Notes: generated by a model not told the origin, from the letters alone. DNA of 37,990 nt from JAEUIG01 sp046349775 (GCA_046349775.1 JAXMBS010000050.1:1-37990); one strand, 5' to 3'. Shown: positions 1 to 9,784, counted from the first letter of the stretch. Made by a program: numbers and translations.

Positions 1-141
1 GGCATCGAAAACCCGGTAGATGCCGTCTGCGACATCGACGCCTTCCATGTCGGCCATCGCTGCTTCAATCGTTGGGTACAGTTCAGGACATTCGGATTCG
101 TCGATGACGATAATCGGAGGCTGGAGCGGGTCTGTCGACAT
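1..141 (-). CDS. Partial small protein, N-terminal 47 residues
   Basis: An ATG at 141 on the minus strand opens a frame that stays open to the window edge. It begins MSTDPLQPPIIVIDESE and is acidic in its first half, with no recognisable domain and no signal peptide. It starts 12 bases downstream of the stop of the hydrolase/NHL gene on the same strand, so it may be the last gene of that transcript. I do not recognise the family. The C-terminus is outside the window, so length and function are unknown. Confidence 0.5.
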   Translation of the reverse strand, partial: MSTDPLQPPIIVIDESECPELYPTIEAAMADMEGVDVADGIYRVFDA

Positions 142-153
142 GTGAGAGCCCTC

Positions 154-1629
154 TCACCGCACTTCAAACTTCTGCACGCGCTGATTGCTCGCATCCACCA
201 CGTACAAATACCCCGCGCTGTCGAACGCCAGCGCGTGCGGAATGATGAACTCCCCCGGCTCGATTCCCTCGTCGCCGATCCCGGTCAGAAACGTCCCGTC
301 CTGCGCGAAGCACTGCACCCGGTTGTTCGTTGAGCTGACCCACACCCGCCCCTGGTGATCGATCGTAATCCCGATCGGACCCTCGAACGGGTTCGTCCGG
401 TCCGCCGGCCGGCCCCCGAAGCATCCCGGCCCGTCACCCGCCCCGCTGAATGCAAACAGCGGCTTCCCGTTCGCGTCGAACTTCTGCACCCGCAGGTTTG
501 CCCCTTCGGTCGTCCATAGGCAACCCGCCGCGTCGAACGCCGCGAAGTGCGGACCACTTAATCGCGACCCCGCCGGCCCCTCGCCGCCAAATTCCCCCGG
601 TGCGCTGCCGTGCTTCCCCCATGCGCCGAGAAACGTCCCGTCGGGCTTGAACCGCTGAATCCGATGATTCGCCTGATCGACGACGTACACGGTTCCATCG
701 GCGGCAATCGCAATCCCCCCCGGCTGCTGAAACTCGCCGTCACCGGATCCCTGCTTCCCAAACGAATGCAGCGCCTTCCCTTCTCGGTCGAACACGTCGA
801 TCCGGTGTCCCAGCAGCGGCGCCACGTACACGTGTCCCTCCTGGTCGACCGCAATCCCTCCCGGCTGCCCGTCCACGGCGAACATCCGCAACTGCTTCCC
901 GCTCGTATCGAACACCTGCACGCGATGCGTGTGAAACTCGGTGACGTAAATCTCGTCGTGTGAGTCGATCGCAATCCCGATCGGCGAATGAAATTCGCCC
1001 GGTCCGTCCCCGGGCGTCCCGAATGACATTACGAACCGCGGCGGCGGAATCTTCGTCCGCCCCTCTGCCCACAGCGGCATGTCCGACCTCTCCCGCATCA
1101 CCGGGAGAATGAGCTGCGACGCCCGCATTCCGCCGTGAAACACCGTCTGCCGGGCCGTCACCAGCTCCGCATCATTGTTCTGATCCGCCGCCGTGTTGTG
1201 GTTGCGGTCGTAGTTCGGGAAGTCCGAACTTGTGACATCCAACCGGATCCGATGCCCCGCCAGAAACCGGTGTGCCGTCGGCCGCAGCTTGATCCGAAAC
1301 TCCACCGGCTCGCCGGGATTCAGCAACTCGGCCTTCTCCAGCGAATTCCGATACCGCGCCCGCACGATTCCCGCAGTCACGTCGATCGCCGTCCCGTCTG
1401 GCCCCACGTCGATCAGCCGCGCGAAGAAATCGGTGTCCGCACAGTTCGACGCCGCATGCAGCAAAACCTCCGGGTATCCGATCGCCTCCACGTACGCCTC
1501 CAGCGGCGGCGTCTGATACACCAGCATGTCCCGCCGCTCCGCCAGCCCATTCTGCACTGCCGGCCCGGTGAACATTGCGGGCGACCACAGCGTCGGCACA
1601 GGATCGCGCGGGTCGTAGTCGTACTTCAT
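154..1629 (-). CDS. CocE/NonD hydrolase C-terminal (PepX_C-like) domain joined to NHL-repeat propeller
   Basis: This 491-residue frame begins inside a larger gene. Its first residues (MKYDYDPRDPVPTL) match the linker that precedes the C-terminal jelly-roll of CocE/X-Pro dipeptidyl-peptidase type hydrolases. The jelly-roll runs to about residue 180 and ends with SQLILPVM. From about residue 195 to the end there are about six NHL repeats, each with a GxF-xxPxGIAID-xxxxYVxDxxxxRVQxF pattern, forming a probable beta-propeller. The catalytic N-terminal part lies upstream in broken frames (1630-2777). The propeller may instead be a separate gene: an ATG at 1080 is preceded by a purine-rich GGGAGAGG, and the propeller alone would be 308 residues. 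The domain assignment is firm; the fusion is less so. Confidence 0.75.
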   Translation of the reverse strand: MKYDYDPRDPVPTLWSPAMFTGPAVQNGLAERRDMLVYQTPPLEAYVEAIGYPEVLLHAASNCADTDFFARLIDVGPDGTAIDVTAGIVRARYRNSLEKAELLNPGEPVEFRIKLRPTAHRFLAGHRIRLDVTSSDFPNYDRNHNTAADQNNDAELVTARQTVFHGGMRASQLILPVMRERSDMPLWAEGRTKIPPPRFVMSFGTPGDGPGEFHSPIGIAIDSHDEIYVTEFHTHRVQVFDTSGKQLRMFAVDGQPGGIAVDQEGHVYVAPLLGHRIDVFDREGKALHSFGKQGSGDGEFQQPGGIAIAADGTVYVVDQANHRIQRFKPDGTFLGAWGKHGSAPGEFGGEGPAGSRLSGPHFAAFDAAGCLWTTEGANLRVQKFDANGKPLFAFSGAGDGPGCFGGRPADRTNPFEGPIGITIDHQGRVWVSSTNNRVQCFAQDGTFLTGIGDEGIEPGEFIIPHALAFDSAGYLYVVDASNQRVQKFEVR

Positions 1630-2777
1630 CGCGACGCTCCTCAGCCGGCGCGCCCCACGAGCCGCCCGTTCCCTGCCGGCGTGGCCGTTGCCCCCGTCGC
1701 TGTCGAGCCACCACGACTGCGGCGCGGCGTACCTTCGGCGGCCACTCGAAGAAGTTCCGCCACTCGTTCGCCCCCATCACAAACAGCCGGACCGACGCGG
1801 GAGTGGTCAACGCCCGTTGGCTCGTCCTTCAGCCACTTGCCGAACCAGTCGAGATACAACTGCGCGAGATCGAGTTCCGCATTCGGACCGAAGTCGATTT
1901 CTCCCTGCTTTCGCTTCCCCAGTGCGCTTGTGACTCCACGGCCCGACGATCAGCCGCGAAAACCGCTTCGCTGCGAACGCCGCCGATGCTCGAAATTGCC
2001 TGATGCAGATCGATCGACCCGATGCAGTGGTCGTACCATCCGCACAAGTTCAGATTCGGCACACTCGTGTTCGCCGCATCCTGATCCAGATGCAGCGGAT
2101 CGCGCCACGGCTCCTTGCGCCAAGCCCGCACGAACGGCAGCGCCAGTCGCGAACACCTCGTCGGGCAGTTGGCTCCAGGCAGGGTGCGCAGCAGCTTGTC
2201 CCCCTCGCCCGACTCCCACAGTTTGTTCGCCTCGGCCACGGTGTGCAGCGCGCCGGTCCGACGCCGCACGTCCGGACTGATCGACGTCCCCCACCACCGC
2301 AGCCGTCGGCAGCCGGATCGTCCCGGCCCCTCCAGGCTCAGATAGCTCGCTGGAAACGACCACGCCGCCATCGCCTTGAGCGACTCCGGCTGCCCCCGCC
2401 CCCGCCACGCCAGGAAGCCGGGGATACGACGTCCCGAACAGCCCGACCTTGCCGTTCGACCACGGGCGAAGCCAGCCGCTCCAGGCGTGGACGTCGTGTC
2501 CCGTCCGTCGCTGCCGTCATGCGTCTCGGCGCGCAGCATCGACTCGAACTCGCCGTCCGACGTATACCGCCCGCGCATCCTGCACCACGACGATATACCC
2601 CGCCTGCACCAGCCGCTCGTCGACAACTTCTCCCCCTTTCATACAGCGTCCGCGTGACAAGCACGGGAAACGGCCCCGCTCCCTCCGGCGGAATACATTC
2701 GCCCGCAGCACCGTCCCATCCGACATCGGCACGCGGACGTCCCGCTCGACAACGATTCCGTCGGCCGCTGTCGTCAT
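1630..2777 (-). CDS. CocE/NonD-family alpha/beta hydrolase, N-terminal catalytic part (frameshifted)
   Basis: The minus-strand start is ATG at 2777, giving MTTAADGIVVERDVRVPM, the usual beginning of CocE/NonD hydrolases, followed by SDGTVLRANVF. The protein then moves through several frames: GPFPVLVTRTLYERG, then LVQAGYIVVVQDARAVY, then CGWYDHCIGSIDLHQAI, then MYLDWFGKWLKDEP, and finally VRLFVMGANEWRNFFEWPP. These are successive conserved blocks of the family in the right order and they join the frame at 154-1629. Such enzymes hydrolyse acyl esters or amides with a Ser-Asp-His triad. The serine motif falls in a damaged stretch and could not be read safely. At least four indels are needed, and the preserved blocks argue for sequence errors. 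Confidence 0.65.
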
Positions 2778-2789
2778 GCGGACAGCAAG

Positions 2790-4044
2790 CGCGATGAGGC
2801 GTAAGCGGCAGCGTCGCCGATATCGGTCCGTTAGATCCGAGTCGAGAGCGAGGCATGGAGGAGACCGTCGGCTGGCGATAATGCCGACGGGCACGACGGC
2901 GTCCGTCGACATGCCGATCTCCCGTATTCGACCTGCGGTTTCAAGAGAGTCGCGGGCGGCTCGCACAATCGGGTCGTTGTGAATGGCGAATTCGAATCGC
3001 GGCCACGACAACAGGTCATCTTTGCCGAGCGCAGCGGCACGGGTCCGAATTCGGGTCGCCGACGCCATCAATTCTGCGCATGAAGCCTCACGGTGCGGGT
3101 TGGCTCTTCGCTGCTCAGGGTACAAGCCGTCGGTTTGTATCCCCGGCTTGCTGCACGAGCATCGCAACCGGTCACCCGGTGCGGCGAGCCACTCGAAACG
3201 ACCGTCCGCATCCGACATGTGCGGCAGCAGGCCCTTCACGGCATCGAGGGAGCGAATGTCGTCGAACGGCTTCTCATTCAGTTCACCGACCCACACCGAC
3301 ACGCTGGAAATCGGCTTTCCAGAATCATCCAGAAATTGAGCAACGAGTGGAATTCCACGTGCCAGCGCGATGTCGGCTCGTGACGACGGAGAGACCGAGA
3401 CGGCTTGAAACGCCACCGGGTATTCCGGTGCGATTATAGCGAGCAGACGCTGTGGCCCTGACAGATGGTCAAACTCGTACTCTCCATTGGCATTCGTAGT
3501 TGAGATGAGGGGACCACGATCCGTGTCTGTCGTGAAATCGGATAACACGGCAAGCGCGCCGGTAACGGCTTTACCGTCGGCGTCGGTCACTTGGCCGGAC
3601 AGCGAATCACCACTTGCGCCGATGACCGTCGCCGTGCCCGCCCGCAGTGCTGCCAGCGTGACTGCTTGCTTTCCTTGAAGGCCGCCCCACGAATAGTCGC
3701 TCGCGTATTCCGGATGACTAAGCCGCAGCGACAGCAATGAGTGCCGCTTCGAGGCAGAGTCGATGTTCAATTCGAATGCGTCGCGGTTCAGAATGTCATC
3801 CGCAGGAACCGTGTTCAGCGTCCAGCGTCCCGTCACATCCGTGAACTGCATCCTCTCCATATGCCAGTTCGTAGCCCCGGACAGGCGGCTGCCCCGGCTG
3901 ATCCGGTCTGGACGACGAAGGCGCAACGCCGTCAAGTCCCGAACTTCGACGCCAGGTGCCACGGATGGGTTCCGCCCCTTTCATTCTTCACGATGCCCCC
4001 GACGACAGTCAGGAAGTTCAAACGTGAACTCGGCTGGAATCTGG
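2790..4044 (-). CDS. Carboxypeptidase-regulatory-like repeats, distal end of the BlaR1-like giant protein (frameshifted)
   Basis: After the stop of the 4045-6750 frame, the minus strand continues with QIPAEFTFELPD, then VVGGIVKNERGG, then a long frame with VEVRDLTALRLR, FTDVTGRWTL, LSGQVTDADGKAVTGALAVL and NANGEYEFDHL. These are carboxypeptidase-regulatory-like beta-sandwich repeats (GxVxDxxGKPVxGAxV...DxxGxFxF). Near 3190 the frame shifts again and ends a repeat with RGYKPTACTLSSEEPTRTVRL. The stop could not be fixed; below about 3050 the coding signal is weak. One open frame runs straight into the start of the CocE gene (ATG 2777), which is an accident of the indels. The part is probably extracytoplasmic and joined to the M56/thioredoxin protein upstream. 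Confidence 0.55.
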
Positions 4045-6750
4045 TCATCTGACTGTAAGTCCCTTTGACCACATCGCGTGAAGTGGAACAAAACCGTCCT
4101 TTCGGACCCACAACCGCAGGTACGACCGGAAGCCCGTTGCACTCAGACTGACGACGAACTCCCGCAGCCGCGTCCGCTGGAATTCAAACGTCGCCCGGCC
4201 CGCTTTGATTGCCCGCTCCTGCTCGAAAGAATCGCCGTTGTCGTAGTAGCCGCGCAGCTCCAGCGCTCCCGAAGGGATCGGGCGCTGTTGTTCGTCCGTC
4301 ACAAGGAACTCCGTCTCGACTTTGGCCTCCGCAGCTGTAGCCGCTGCGTCGCGGCCGCTGTCCGATTCCCCGGTGCTTTCCGTCGCGGCTTCCGCAATCG
4401 CAACAGTCGCAGGCTTCACCGCTGCGGGAAGAGCGGCACCCGCTTGCTTACGTCGTTCATACGGCTTCGCCCGCAGCAAGAGGGGCTCGCTGGTGACGAC
4501 GACCCCTTCGCCCATTTCGTCGGCGGGCGAGTTGAAGCCATAGCGTTCGACCTCCACGCCGTCCGGAATCCTCAGTTCGAACTCACCATTCGCTTCCGTG
4601 TTAGCGAAGCCGTATCCCCGATTACCGGCGACACTCCAGACCATGTGCTTTGCCAGCGGCTTACCCGCATCATCGACCAACCGGCCCGACTGTGTGTGCG
4701 TTCCCACCAACTCGATCGTCGGCAACTGGAACGGCTCTTCCGACCTGGGAATTTCGTATCTCTCGCTCCAGGGCGAACCAACCTGCTCCAGCGACTTGTC
4801 GGGAATCAGCAGCACCTGCTGATAAACCTGGCCCGGCAATGCCCCCGCTTCGAACTCACCGTTGGCATTTGTCACTGCACTGTCCGATTGTCGGAAATGC
4901 CCGTAACCGACATGGACGTGGACTCCCGCGACCGGTGCTCCGCCTGCCTTGCGTACTACGCGTCCCTTTACCTTTTGAGCGGGGACTAACCGGAACTCCA
5001 GCGGCGTTTCTGTCGGCACTGGCATCGGACGATTGGGAATCTCCAGCCGCACGGGAAGGGATTGGTCGAGAAATTCACTGATCGTCAAACTGCCTGTCGC
5101 CAGCAGCGGCACTTCAAATCGGCCACTCTCGTCAGTTCGTACTTCGGCCTCGCCCTCTGGCTCAATCAATGTCCCGGGAATGTCCCAACCCGTGCTTAAG
5201 TTCAGTCGCACGTTCTTAATCCATTCGGGATTATCTCCCGTGATATGGCCGCGCACGGGCACTGCCGCATGCAACCGGAATTGCGCACCCACCGGCGATC
5301 CGTCCACCCGGAACGACTGCGTCCCATGCCGGTCAGTGCGCACCTTGATCCGCCACAGCTTCCCGGACTCAACTGCAACAAACGTGACATTCCCATCCGC
5401 GTCACCAGTAGCAGGGATGCGTTCCAGAATCTCCTGCGGCACCGGTTCGTACCCGACGGCCGATCGATAATAAGCGATCGACGCGGTTCCATCGGCCAGT
5501 GGCTTTCCTGCCTCGTCGACGAATCGATATTTCGGCTTTGAATCCGGAGGCAACGTTAGATCGACGTCCCCCCGGGGCTGTGAGGGATCGAGTTGTTTGA
5601 AGACACTCGCAGTCGCGAGCGCGAATCCCGGTTGATAGGCCCACAGCGTCCCGCCCGCGCTATACATCGGCGTCCCCAGCCACTCCGACGGCACGCTCAG
5701 CGAATACTTCCCTTCACCATCCGTCACTCCCTGAACCACCCGCCGCGGTTCGTTCCAGCCCAGATTCATCGGCAGCATCACCATCGCCCCTGCCGCCGGC
5801 TTGCCATCGGGATCGGTCACACGACCGGCGATCACGATGTTCTGAGACTTCGCGGCCGCCTGCTTCTCAGCATCCACCGCAGCAATCGCACCAGCCGGGG
5901 TTCTGTTGTCAGCGCCCTTTTTTGCCCCCTGCCGCTTCTCGGGCAACAGCGACTGAATCTTCTCCCGCAACCGGTCATGGGTGACGGCACCTGCCACATG
6001 GCCGTCGCGGTCGATCACAATCAGCGTCGGCCATTCCCGGACGTCATAACGCTCCCCCGTGACGCCGGTCCGGTCGTCATCGTCCGTCGCAGCATCGATC
6101 ATGACCGGGAACGTCAACGCCCGGCCCTGCCACACGGACTTTGCGATCTCCGCCAGTTTCGCGTCGAGTTCCTCGCGCGTCAGTGCGTGCGGGTCGTGAA
6201 TCGCCAGCCATTTCACAGGCCGGTCTTTGAATTCGTCCGCGATGTCCATCAGCCGCGGCATCCCGGCCAGGCACGGCTGGCACCAGTACCCCCAGAAATC
6301 GAGGACGACCACGTTTCCGCGCAACGCGTCCAGCGTTGTCTCCTCTCCGTCGCGCCAGACACCCTTCAGCGGCGGCGCAGGCTTCCCGATCAATGCCGTA
6401 ATGCCGTTCGGCTTGATGACCTGCTCTTCGAGGTGCAAAGAGCGTTGACCTTCCGGCACCCGGAGCGGAATCGAGATCGTCGAGTGTGCAGTCGAATGCG
6501 GGCTTTGCAGGCGGTATTCCCCCGGCGGCAGCCGCAGCTTGAATTGCACACGCAGGCCATTTTCGGCAACCGAAGTGACCGTCGCGACGCCCGCGAGCGG
6601 CCGCCCCTCGCGATCCTCCACGCTCAAGCCGACAGGAATCCGTTCCTTGATCCCTTCCAGCAGGCATGTGCCATTGATCTCACAGATCCGCTTGAGCATC
6701 AGCGTCAACGGCTCGCCCAGTTGGGTCGCCGGAACGTAAACCGACGCCAT
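4045..6750 (-). CDS. TlpA-like thioredoxin domain plus carboxypeptidase-regulatory-like repeats
   Basis: This 901-residue frame has a regulatory-like domain at about 30-110 and a redoxin/TlpA thioredoxin fold at about 120-275. The CxxC centre is C157 and C160 (WGYWCQPC). At least four more beta-sandwich repeats follow, marked by GRVTDPDGKPAAGAMV, GRVVRKAGGAPVAGVHV and GRLVDDAGKPLAKHMV. No signal peptide is seen at its own ATG (6750), and a beta-sandwich repeat is already in progress there. The upstream M56 frame ends inside the same region, overlapping by 46 bases in another frame. One missing base near 6750 would fuse the two into one protein. If so, the thioredoxin domain is the exported part of a BlaR1-like receptor. 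The alternative is a second, translationally coupled gene. Confidence 0.75.
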   Translation of the reverse strand: MASVYVPATQLGEPLTLMLKRICEINGTCLLEGIKERIPVGLSVEDREGRPLAGVATVTSVAENGLRVQFKLRLPPGEYRLQSPHSTAHSTISIPLRVPEGQRSLHLEEQVIKPNGITALIGKPAPPLKGVWRDGEETTLDALRGNVVVLDFWGYWCQPCLAGMPRLMDIADEFKDRPVKWLAIHDPHALTREELDAKLAEIAKSVWQGRALTFPVMIDAATDDDDRTGVTGERYDVREWPTLIVIDRDGHVAGAVTHDRLREKIQSLLPEKRQGAKKGADNRTPAGAIAAVDAEKQAAAKSQNIVIAGRVTDPDGKPAAGAMVMLPMNLGWNEPRRVVQGVTDGEGKYSLSVPSEWLGTPMYSAGGTLWAYQPGFALATASVFKQLDPSQPRGDVDLTLPPDSKPKYRFVDEAGKPLADGTASIAYYRSAVGYEPVPQEILERIPATGDADGNVTFVAVESGKLWRIKVRTDRHGTQSFRVDGSPVGAQFRLHAAVPVRGHITGDNPEWIKNVRLNLSTGWDIPGTLIEPEGEAEVRTDESGRFEVPLLATGSLTISEFLDQSLPVRLEIPNRPMPVPTETPLEFRLVPAQKVKGRVVRKAGGAPVAGVHVHVGYGHFRQSDSAVTNANGEFEAGALPGQVYQQVLLIPDKSLEQVGSPWSERYEIPRSEEPFQLPTIELVGTHTQSGRLVDDAGKPLAKHMVWSVAGNRGYGFANTEANGEFELRIPDGVEVERYGFNSPADEMGEGVVVTSEPLLLRAKPYERRKQAGAALPAAVKPATVAIAEAATESTGESDSGRDAAATAAEAKVETEFLVTDEQQRPIPSGALELRGYYDNGDSFEQERAIKAGRATFEFQRTRLREFVVSLSATGFRSYLRLWVRKDGFVPLHAMWSKGLTVR

Positions 6751-9274
6751 GTGCTCTGATCCAGGTCCATCGCTGAAATCAGCACGCTGTCGCTCGTGCG
6801 TCGCACCGTCAGTTCGGAAGTCAGCGAAAACCGGCCCGTCTCGTCGCTCCAGCCCGACCTCTGGTCGAACCCCACATTATTGCGCGGATCGTTGATCACT
6901 CCGTCGAATCGAAACTGTGGCATGCTGTGGTGATCCGAGGTGACCCAAACATCTTTGAGAGGTGTCGCGTGCTCATCGACGACCATTCCCGCCGTGATCG
7001 GAGCGAGAATGACCTGCATCTCCCGATCGTCGGCTCCCAGAATCCAGTTGGCATCGCGAGAGCCGTCCTTGTGAACGAGCAAACCGAAATCGCCGTCCGG
7101 AGCGCGCACCGTCGCTCGGCCGCTCTGGTCGGTGGAGAAATTCACGAGTTCGCGGGCGAGTCGCTCGAACCCGCGTGATTTTGACGTGACCGTCGCTCCC
7201 GGCACCGGTGAACCGTGGACGTCAACCACCGTGACCGCGACGTCGCGCGTCAGCAAGGGGGCCGGTTCGACTGGGGAGTCACGTTCATTGCGGACGCTGG
7301 CGCCCGCCGGAATCTCGTACGAGAAGACCGCGGCCGACACGGCGTCGCCGTACTTTAGTGCCTGGATCTCGAAATCGAGTGCGTACGTCTGTTTGGCGGG
7401 AACCGACTTGGACTCGCGTTCAAAAAACTGCATCGCCCCTGCCAGCACGCGCCATTCGCCGTTTTGCCGCTCCAGTTTTCGCGCTTCCCATTCGTAGAGC
7501 AGTTCCTCGACGTTTCGACGCAGAAAGAACTGCGCGCGGAGCGGATGCCAGTCGTGTGCGCGACTGAACCAGAGGACGACACGGCTTTGGAACTTTTGCG
7601 GGCCGGTTACGATGGTCAGCTTCGCATTTTCGCCGTCGGCGTCGAGGTGCGTCTCGGTTTCGCGCTGCTGCAACGCCTCGCTGAGCAGCCGCGGCTCCGA
7701 AGTGCCGACCAGCGGGAAGACACCCAGCAGCGGCTGGACCCACACATACGGTCGCGGGGGACGTGAAGGATCGGGCAGATAAATGTCGCCGGCTCCCGTT
7801 TCGCCGGCGCGATGGCTCACGTGCACCTCGCGGCCGCCGCTGACGTGCCACGCATACTCCATGTCCACGACGCCGTCAGTCAGCATCGTCTCCTGCGAGT
7901 ACCAAGTCCCCGGCTCGCGCTGCGCATACTCCATCAACTTCTGATGCTTGCGTCCGTCGGCCCATGGCAGCTTGCTTCGCTCGGCAGCCGTCAGACCGTC
8001 GCTGATCACAAAGGTCTGCATCGCCTTGATGTGAAACGGGAGATACGCTCGTTCGCGCGCCGCGACGGCTTGTCTCAGTTCCTCGAGTGTCGGGAGCTCC
8101 TTTTCAGCGGTCGGCGCCGACTTGGAATCCGGCTTCGTATCAGTGGCAATTGCTGTTGCGTCGCTCGAATTGTCCGTCGTGGGCGTCGGCTGCCGGAACC
8201 CGGCTGCGACCAGCCCAGTGCACAACATCACAACGAGCAGTGCGGCTTTCGGCAGCGAACGCGCGGGACGTGTCACGCGCGACTGTTGCAGCCGTATGAT
8301 TCGTCGCACGACTGTCCCTGGCCGCGCCAGAAACGCCCGTGCCGGCCAGCTCACCGGCGTCTCCGGCTGATTCAAGGCCAGATGGGCCAGCGTCCGCAGA
8401 TACGTGGTCGCTCCCCCGCTGACCTCCGCTGCCAACGCGTCCGCCTCGTACTCCTGTTCGAGCCGCAGTCGCGCGGCCAGCCAGTGCAGCAGTGGGTGGT
8501 AGAAATGCAGCGACAGACCCACTTGCGCCAGGATCCAGGCGCTGTAGTGCCCGCGAGCGACGTGCGCCAGTTCATGTGCCAAGACCGCCCGCAGCTCGCC
8601 GTTCGTCCAGTGCTGCCATCCGCGCGGCAGCAGGATTGCCGGTCGTCGCCAGCCGACTGTCGCCGCCGTTGTCAGCGCGTCCGATTCGCGCAGTTCGACA
8701 GTCGCCGCGACGGCCAGTGCCTGTCGTAGATCGGCCAGCAATTGCAAGGCTTCGAATGGCTCGACCGAGCGGCTGCCGGCGAGTAGCCGGCGGATCGCCA
8801 GCCAGCCGGCGATGAGACGCACCGCGCCCGCCAGCAGCACCGCCGCTATCAGGGCGAACCCCATCCGTCTCCAGTCCGGTTGGGCGACTGTCGCGGAGGG
8901 CTCGAGAGTGATCTCTCCCGGCGCTGCGGGCGTCGCGGGAACAACGGCCAGATTCTCGATCATCTCGAAATTGTCGGCCGGCACTGATGAGTATTCGATG
9001 TCCGGCATCGGCCCCATTGGCTGAGGAGCCGCGACGAATTCGGCATGTGCCTCGGGGGTGACGACGACCGGCGCCGGCGGGTCTGTCTCCTGCATCCAGC
9101 AGGGCCACGGACTGCACACACCGGCCGTCAGGGCCAGCGGCAGCGTTAACCCGGCCAGCAAGACCGCGGCCGCCGAACTGGGCGACATTCGTCGGACGCC
9201 CAGATACATCCGGCCGTCAGCAGGCCGACCAGCGTCACTTGCAGCACGCACCACGAAATATTGGCGGCACTCAT
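6705..9274 (-). CDS. M56-family (BlaR1-like) membrane metalloprotease with regulatory-like C-terminal repeats
   Basis: The start is ATG at 9274 (MSAANISWCVLQVTL), which overlaps the blaI stop as ATGA and has GGAG upstream. A frameshift near 9220 moves into the long frame ending at 6705. Hydrophobic helices at about residues 26-47 and 132-152 of that frame flank an M56 zinc-protease core with HELAH at 227-231 and a third ligand candidate at E270 (EYEAD). Another helix lies near 330-350. The rest is a large extracytoplasmic part ending in regulatory-like repeats. In BlaR1/MecR1 systems, ligand sensing activates the protease, which leads to loss of the BlaI repressor. Here the sensor is not a penicillin-binding domain, so the signal is unknown. 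The protein probably continues into the 4045-6750 frame. Confidence 0.8.
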
Positions 9275-9656
9275 CGGTCCTGCTCCTTGAGAAGACTTTC
9301 CAGGAACGCGCGCTCTTTCGCCGTCAGTTTTTTCTGATCCAGCAGCCGCAGCAGCAGTTGCTCGCGCGAGTTGCCGAAGACCCGCTGGACGACGTCCTTC
9401 AGCAGCGCGTGCCGGACACTTCTTCGTACGACCGCACCGGCCGATAGCTGAACGGTCGCTGTTCGCCGGTCTGCTCCAGAAAGCCCTTCTCATGCAGAAT
9501 CCGCACCAGCGTCGCGACGGTCGTGTACGCCAGATCGCGGCCACGCCCGGCGAGTTCATCGCGGACTTCAGCGATCCCCGTCTCCCCCAGCCGCCAGAAG
9601 GCCTGCATGACTTCCAGTTCGCGTTCCGTCAGTTCCTTCGCCGCCGGTCTGGCCAT
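9271..9656 (-). CDS. blaI: BlaI/MecI/CopY-family transcriptional repressor (one frameshift)
   Basis: The start is ATG at 9656 (MARPAAKELTERELEVMQAF), the usual opening of BlaI winged-helix repressors, with the recognition region around VRDELAGRGRDLAYTTVATL. The frame is interrupted near 9418. Restoring one C in GTGTCCGG joins EEVS to RHALLKDVVQRVFG and leads to the stop at 9271-9273, for about 128 residues, the normal family length. The C-terminal part is the dimerisation and proteolysis region. The stop overlaps the ATG of the M56 gene, so the two should be translated together. An AT-rich promoter with tandem repeats lies upstream. Confidence 0.85.
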
Positions 9657-9690
9657 GGTCGTGATGCTCCTCTCATAACGCCGCAGTACT

Positions 9691-9718
9691 CTTGGTTTCG
9701 TAGTTTTGGTTTTATAGT
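9691..9718 (-). repeat. Two adjacent 14-bp direct repeats in the blaI promoter, candidate BlaI operator
   Basis: Read on the minus strand, 9718-9705 is ACTATAAAACCAAA and 9704-9691 is ACTACGAAACCAAG. They match at 11 of 14 positions and touch end to end. They lie 35-62 bases upstream of the blaI start and overlap the predicted -10 region. The stretch is AT-rich in a GC-rich background. BlaI-type repressors bind TACTA-like half-sites, and TACTAT and ACTACG both resemble one. Known sites are usually dyads, so the direct arrangement is atypical. Operator function is an inference. Confidence 0.45.
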
Positions 9719-9741
9719 AATAAGGGTGTCGCGATTGTCAA
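9711..9741 (-). promoter_or_regulatory. Sigma70-like promoter for blaI
   Basis: On the minus strand a perfect TTGACA (9741-9736) is followed after 16 bases by TACTAT (9719-9714). TATAAA (9716-9711) is an alternative -10 at 19 bases. Transcription would run into blaI at 9656. The candidate operator overlaps the -10 element, consistent with repression by steric block. Confidence 0.5.
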
Positions 9742-9784
9742 CCGCGGGATCGCCAGAATTCCCAAGAGACGCACCTACCGGAGA

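Noticed and set aside
154..1080. Tandem DNA repeat in the NHL region
   Set aside because: The periodicity is at protein level (NHL blades), and the DNA units are too diverged to be a repeat array.
1135..2280. 381-residue plus-strand frame opposite the CocE gene
   Set aside because: Its composition (Arg, Pro, Ser) is that of a shadow frame, while the minus strand holds conserved hydrolase motifs.
6700..6760. Programmed ribosomal frameshift between the M56 and thioredoxin frames
   Set aside because: No slippery heptamer or downstream structure is apparent, and indels are common throughout the window.
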